A DNA stretch of 8,512 nt from Acidimicrobiia bacterium UBA4744 (GTDB lineage: Bacteria > Actinomycetota > Acidimicrobiia > Spongiisociales > UBA4744), in contig DHIO01000051.1 of NCBI GenBank assembly GCA_002403855.1, positions 13,397 to 21,908 on the forward strand. Reading direction: 5' to 3'. A program made the position numbers and the translations under genes. Below, piece after piece: positions 5,665 to 8,512 of the stretch. The notes under the pieces are model-generated. The model saw nothing but the letters and a program-made list of their open reading frames with translations, ran no database searches and had not been told where the DNA came from. How positions within the stretch are numbered: position 1 is the first letter of the stretch; each line of letters starts with the position of its first letter.

Positions 5665-7451
5665 AGGTCGAGCGGGTCGGCATCCACCCGCACCGTTGCA
5701 CCGGAATCACGGATCTGTTGGACGGCCGGCCGCAGCCGCGATCGTACGCCGGACAAGCGAGGCCCCTGAATCAACCACCGCAGGCCCCGAGGCACCACGG
5801 CGGGACCGTAGACGGCTGCCTCGCTCCCTACCGCCTCCTTGATATGGCGGTCGAATTCGGGCTCTCCGTCCCGAACCTCGAGGACGACGAGTTCTCCTGC
5901 CGGCGGAAGCCCGAGCTCCTCTCGCTCCACCAGTTCCGACTCGAGAAAGTCCATCGGATCGCCCCTTCGCAAAGAGACGATGACGGGATGCTTCGGTTGG
6001 GAGGTTTGGACCATCAGCCGTTTTCCCCGTCCAAAGGGGAGGAGCCCGGCCAGTCGAACCATTGATCGCAAGGCTTCTTCGGCGGCTCGGTAGTTCGTCC
6101 CCAATATCAACCCGTCCGCGTCTACGGCAACCGCCAGGTCCATGGTTCCTGCCCGGATGAGGTCACGTTCGGTTCCCACCATGACCGGTCGTGCTTGGTC
6201 CACGGTTCCCACCGCATCGGCTCCGAGCGCCTGGCCGGCCACCTCTATGACGCGACCTACCCCGGCCCCGAGAGGCTCGAACCGACGACCTCCGCAATTG
6301 ACGCACGGGCCCAGAGACGCGCCGCACCGCCCACACTCGACGCCGGGATCCGGCCGTGAACCGCACTCCCGACACCTGCGCAGTGTCCTGCATCGCACGC
6401 AGCGCGAGGCGGATGCGTACCCGTGCCGGTGCGTGAATAGGAAGGTCCTCTGTTGGCGGGCCACAGCGTTGCGCAGCGCGGACCGGACCCGGTCGGTGAG
6501 GAGTCCCGATCCGGGCGGGTCTTCGCCCCGATCGACCACCTCTACCAATTGCCACATCCGGTTCCGGCCGGGAGCGCGGATGATCTCGGTCCCGGCCCGC
6601 AGCACCTCGGTAGTCGGGACCCGCCCGATGAACAACAACCCGAATCTTTCGATGCGTGCTCTCGTCCTGAGAATCTCCCGAGCATGGATGGTCGGCGTCT
6701 GACGGTCCTTCATGCCGCGTCGACCCTCCTCGACAATCACGGCCAGACCCAGGCACGCCACCGGCCAGAGCGCGATGCGGTGAGTCCCCACCACAATGGT
6801 GCCCGGAGTGACGGCCGCTTGCTGCCAGGCCGTCGTCAATTCCTGATCCGTCTGGTCCGGGGTGGCCAGCACCACCCGCGGCCCGAAGAGCCTGGACAGA
6901 TGAGAGGCTGTCCCGGCTGCCTCGATTCCGGTCGCAGTCACCACCAGGGAGGATCGTCCGGCCGCGGCAACCGGGGCGGTCACAGCTGCGAGATGGCCGT
7001 TCCAGTCGTCGGCGGCCAAGAGGTAGGCGGCCGGACTCCGACCTCCACGGGCTGCCGCGCTCGCCACATCGGTGAGCGGACCTCCGGCAATCGTCGGTAC
7101 ATCAGGCCAGGGTATCTCGGGAGCCAGTCTGGGGAGGTTGGGAGGTGCGGCTTTCCCCAGCATCGCGGCCATCGGCGTGACATAGTGGTGAGCCGCCCAT
7201 CTCAGGGTTTCCAGCAACCGCGGATGGAACACCGGCACCTCACCCGATACTGCGCGTATCTCTTTGAGCCCTTCCTGGGAGCCGGGTCCGACTTCGGTAA
7301 CGTAGCCACGCACCTTCCGGCCGCCGAGGGGGACTCGAACGATCGAACCGACGAGCACGTCTTGACCTTCGCCGACGGCATAGGCAAAGCCATCGTCGAC
7401 GGCAAAACTCGGGATGTCGGGGACGACGCGGGCGACGAGGGAGCGGCTCAG
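5661..7451 (-). CDS. priA: primosomal protein N' (PriA), actinobacterial type without helicase motifs; probable CTG start
   Basis: PriA recognises stalled or repaired replication forks and starts primosome reassembly. The N-terminal 3'-end-binding domain reads VARVVPDIPSFAVDDGF and VGSIVRVPLGGRKVRGYV. All eight zinc cysteines are present as CVRC-x5-CREC-x9-CGRC-x6-CVNC (about residues 351-386), and HGYASASRC just before them matches E. coli. The helicase core is degenerate: the Walker A region near 144-151 reads LLAADDWN, with no GKT; the DEEH box is IVEEGRRG (about 239-246); and the AGRAGR of motif VI is replaced by AGLLPFGRG. Loss of helicase motifs is known for actinobacterial PriA, so this is not a pseudogene. 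Between the upstream in-frame TAG and a GTG at 7358 there is no ATG, GTG or TTG. The conserved N terminus needs about 31 more codons, and the only plausible start is CTG at 7451, overlapping the metK stop as CTGA. That gives 596 residues. No Shine-Dalgarno is visible. Confidence 0.92.
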   Translation of the reverse strand: MSRSLVARVVPDIPSFAVDDGFAYAVGEGQDVLVGSIVRVPLGGRKVRGYVTEVGPGSQEGLKEIRAVSGEVPVFHPRLLETLRWAAHHYVTPMAAMLGKAAPPNLPRLAPEIPWPDVPTIAGGPLTDVASAAARGGRSPAAYLLAADDWNGHLAAVTAPVAAAGRSSLVVTATGIEAAGTASHLSRLFGPRVVLATPDQTDQELTTAWQQAAVTPGTIVVGTHRIALWPVACLGLAVIVEEGRRGMKDRQTPTIHAREILRTRARIERFGLLFIGRVPTTEVLRAGTEIIRAPGRNRMWQLVEVVDRGEDPPGSGLLTDRVRSALRNAVARQQRTFLFTHRHGYASASRCVRCRTLRRCRECGSRPDPGVECGRCGASLGPCVNCGGRRFEPLGAGVGRVIEVAGQALGADAVGTVDQARPVMVGTERDLIRAGTMDLAVAVDADGLILGTNYRAAEEALRSMVRLAGLLPFGRGKRLMVQTSQPKHPVIVSLRRGDPMDFLESELVEREELGLPPAGELVVLEVRDGEPEFDRHIKEAVGSEAAVYGPAVVPRGLRWLIQGPRLSGVRSRLRPAVQQIRDSGATVRVDADPLDL

Positions 7452-8512
7452 GAGCTATCAGCGGCGCCGGCCAGGGTTGCCGCAACGTCCTCTGCCTCCC
7501 AGGGGAACTGCGGACGACCGAAATGACCGTAGGCTGATGTCTCCTTGTAGATCGGTCGTTGAAGCCCATAGCGATTGATGATGGCGAGTGGTCGGAAGTC
7601 GAAATGCTCGGCGATCAGTCCCTCGAGTGTTTCCACCGGAACGGTTTCCGATCCGAAGGTTTCCAGGTGAATCGAGAAGGGTGCCGCCCGGCCGATGGCG
7701 TAGGAGAGTTGTAGCTCACACTTGTCGGCGAGCCCGGCAGCCACCAGATTGCGGGCGGCGTGGCGGGCCGCGTAAGCGGCGGACCGGTCCACCTTGGTGG
7801 GGTCCTTGCCGGAGAAGCACCCTCCTCCATGCCGGGCAGCGCCCCCGTACGTATCGACGATCACTTTGCGTCCGGTCAGCCCGGTATCGCCCATCGGACC
7901 TCCCACGACAAACCGTCCGGATGGGTTGACGATGAACTCCAAGTCGTCCCGATTGTCCGGCAGAACTGCCTCCAACACATGCTTGCGAAGATCGCCGTCC
8001 AGAGTTCGTGCGTCGATGTCATCAGAGTGCTGAGTGGAAATCAGTACCCGGTGGACCCCTACCGGTTTGGTTCCCCGGTAGCGGACGGTGACCTGGGTCT
8101 TTCCGTCCGGACCGAGGTAGCCGAGCGTACCGTCCTTGCGCACCTCGGCCAGCCGTTCGGAAAGCCGGTGAGCAAGTTGAATCGACATGGGCATTCGTTC
8201 CGGTGTCTCGTCGACCGCGTATCCGAACATGATCCCTTGGTCGCCGGCCCCCAAACCGTCGAGCGGATCATCCGAACCTTGGCGTGTCTCGAGCGACTCG
8301 AAGACGCCTCCGGCAATGTCGGCACTCTGGCGTTTCACGATCACTTCCACTGCGCAGGTGTCGGCCGCGAATGGTTGTTGCGGATCGTCGTAGCCGGTCT
8401 CACGGATGGCTTGACGGACGGCCGCCTCGATGTCGATCGTTGTGCTGGTGGTGATCTCCCCGGCGACGATGACGATGTTGTTGGTGACCAGAACCTCGCA
8501 GGCGACCCTTCC
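7448..8512 (-). CDS. metK: S-adenosylmethionine synthetase (5' end cut by window)
   Basis: MetK makes S-adenosylmethionine from methionine and ATP, with release of phosphate and pyrophosphate. It acts in the cytoplasm, typically as a tetramer with Mg2+ and K+. The frame is open to the right edge and gives 354 residues, beginning at GRVACEVLVTNN, which is about position 40-50 in complete proteins. The first ATP-binding stretch with the EGHPDK-type motif therefore lies outside. The signature GAGDQGIMFGYA is present, as are NPSGRFVVGGP, GDTGLTGRKVIVDTYGG, the phosphate loop GGGCFSGKDPTKVDRSAAYA, and the C-terminal YGHFGRPQFPWE. In the loop signature, position four is Cys where many bacterial proteins have Ala; this is a minor change. 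The TGA overlaps the proposed CTG start of priA by 4 nt, so priA is probably translated by re-initiation. Promoter and any leader control of metK lie beyond the window. Confidence 0.97.
   Translation of the reverse strand, partial: GRVACEVLVTNNIVIVAGEITTSTTIDIEAAVRQAIRETGYDDPQQPFAADTCAVEVIVKRQSADIAGGVFESLETRQGSDDPLDGLGAGDQGIMFGYAVDETPERMPMSIQLAHRLSERLAEVRKDGTLGYLGPDGKTQVTVRYRGTKPVGVHRVLISTQHSDDIDARTLDGDLRKHVLEAVLPDNRDDLEFIVNPSGRFVVGGPMGDTGLTGRKVIVDTYGGAARHGGGCFSGKDPTKVDRSAAYAARHAARNLVAAGLADKCELQLSYAIGRAAPFSIHLETFGSETVPVETLEGLIAEHFDFRPLAIINRYGLQRPIYKETSAYGHFGRPQFPWEAEDVAATLAGAADSS

Noticed and set aside
5661..7451. priA as a decayed pseudogene because ATPase motifs are absent
   Set aside because: The frame is intact over almost 600 codons and all zinc cysteines and flanking domains are kept; loss of helicase motifs is normal for actinobacterial PriA.
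6453..7526. Plus-strand open frame of 357 codons
   Set aside because: It is antisense to priA and the end of metK, has no recognisable domain and shows low-complexity Arg/Gly/Ser composition typical of high-GC shadow frames.
1..8512. A novel defence, mobile or secondary-metabolite system
   Set aside because: All space is taken by conserved housekeeping genes with small gaps; no transposase, integrase, toxin-antitoxin, CRISPR repeat or unusual base composition island was seen.

Overview
The window is a compact, GC-rich stretch of bacterial chromosome in which every credible gene lies on the minus strand, so transcription runs from the right edge to the left. It reads as an actinobacterial (Actinomycetota) locus. 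The order metK, priA, def, fmt, rpe, ribD, ribE, ribBA resembles the order I recall from Mycobacterium and relatives. PriA has lost the Walker A and DEEH helicase motifs, as is known for actinobacterial PriA proteins. Short 1-4 nt gene overlaps and non-ATG starts are frequent. A deep-branching class such as Acidimicrobiia is possible, but this is a guess from overall character and needs a phylogeny.

Right part (about 4203-8512): metK (S-adenosylmethionine synthetase, missing about its first 50 residues at the window edge) is followed by priA, def and fmt. These four genes look like one transcription unit. metK and priA overlap by 4 nt, but only if priA starts at a CTG codon. A 46-nt gap with a perfect hairpin and a strong Shine-Dalgarno precedes a TTG-started def. 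def and fmt overlap by 4 nt (GTGA). def and fmt are the functional pair that removes and adds the formyl group of initiator methionine.

Middle part (2487-4202): a 119-nt gap contains GC-rich palindromes and a TACACT box placed 7 nt before the rpe start codon, which suggests a leaderless rpe transcript. rpe (ribulose-phosphate 3-epimerase) is followed after 1 nt by a gene for a receiver domain fused to a GGDEF-like domain with a GGDDF signature. This regulator is the least expected gene of the window.

Left part (1-2446): a TACAAT box, an FMN riboswitch (RFN element) of about 120 nt and a GC-rich hairpin overlapping its P1 stem precede ribD, ribE and the RibB domain of what is probably ribBA, cut by the left edge. 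The rib genes overlap one another by 1 and 4 nt. This is a standard FMN-repressed riboflavin operon: RibBA supplies the 4-carbon unit and probably the GTP cyclohydrolase step, RibD does deamination and reduction, and RibE makes riboflavin. rpe interconverts ribulose-5-phosphate, the substrate of the RibB reaction, with xylulose-5-phosphate, so its position next to the rib genes makes metabolic sense.

I saw no tRNA, rRNA, insertion sequence, CRISPR array, prophage gene or defence system. The long plus-strand open frames are antisense shadows of the genes listed. I did not find a previously undescribed system here. The points most worth checking are the CTG start of priA, the REC-GGDDF gene and the expression platform of the riboswitch.
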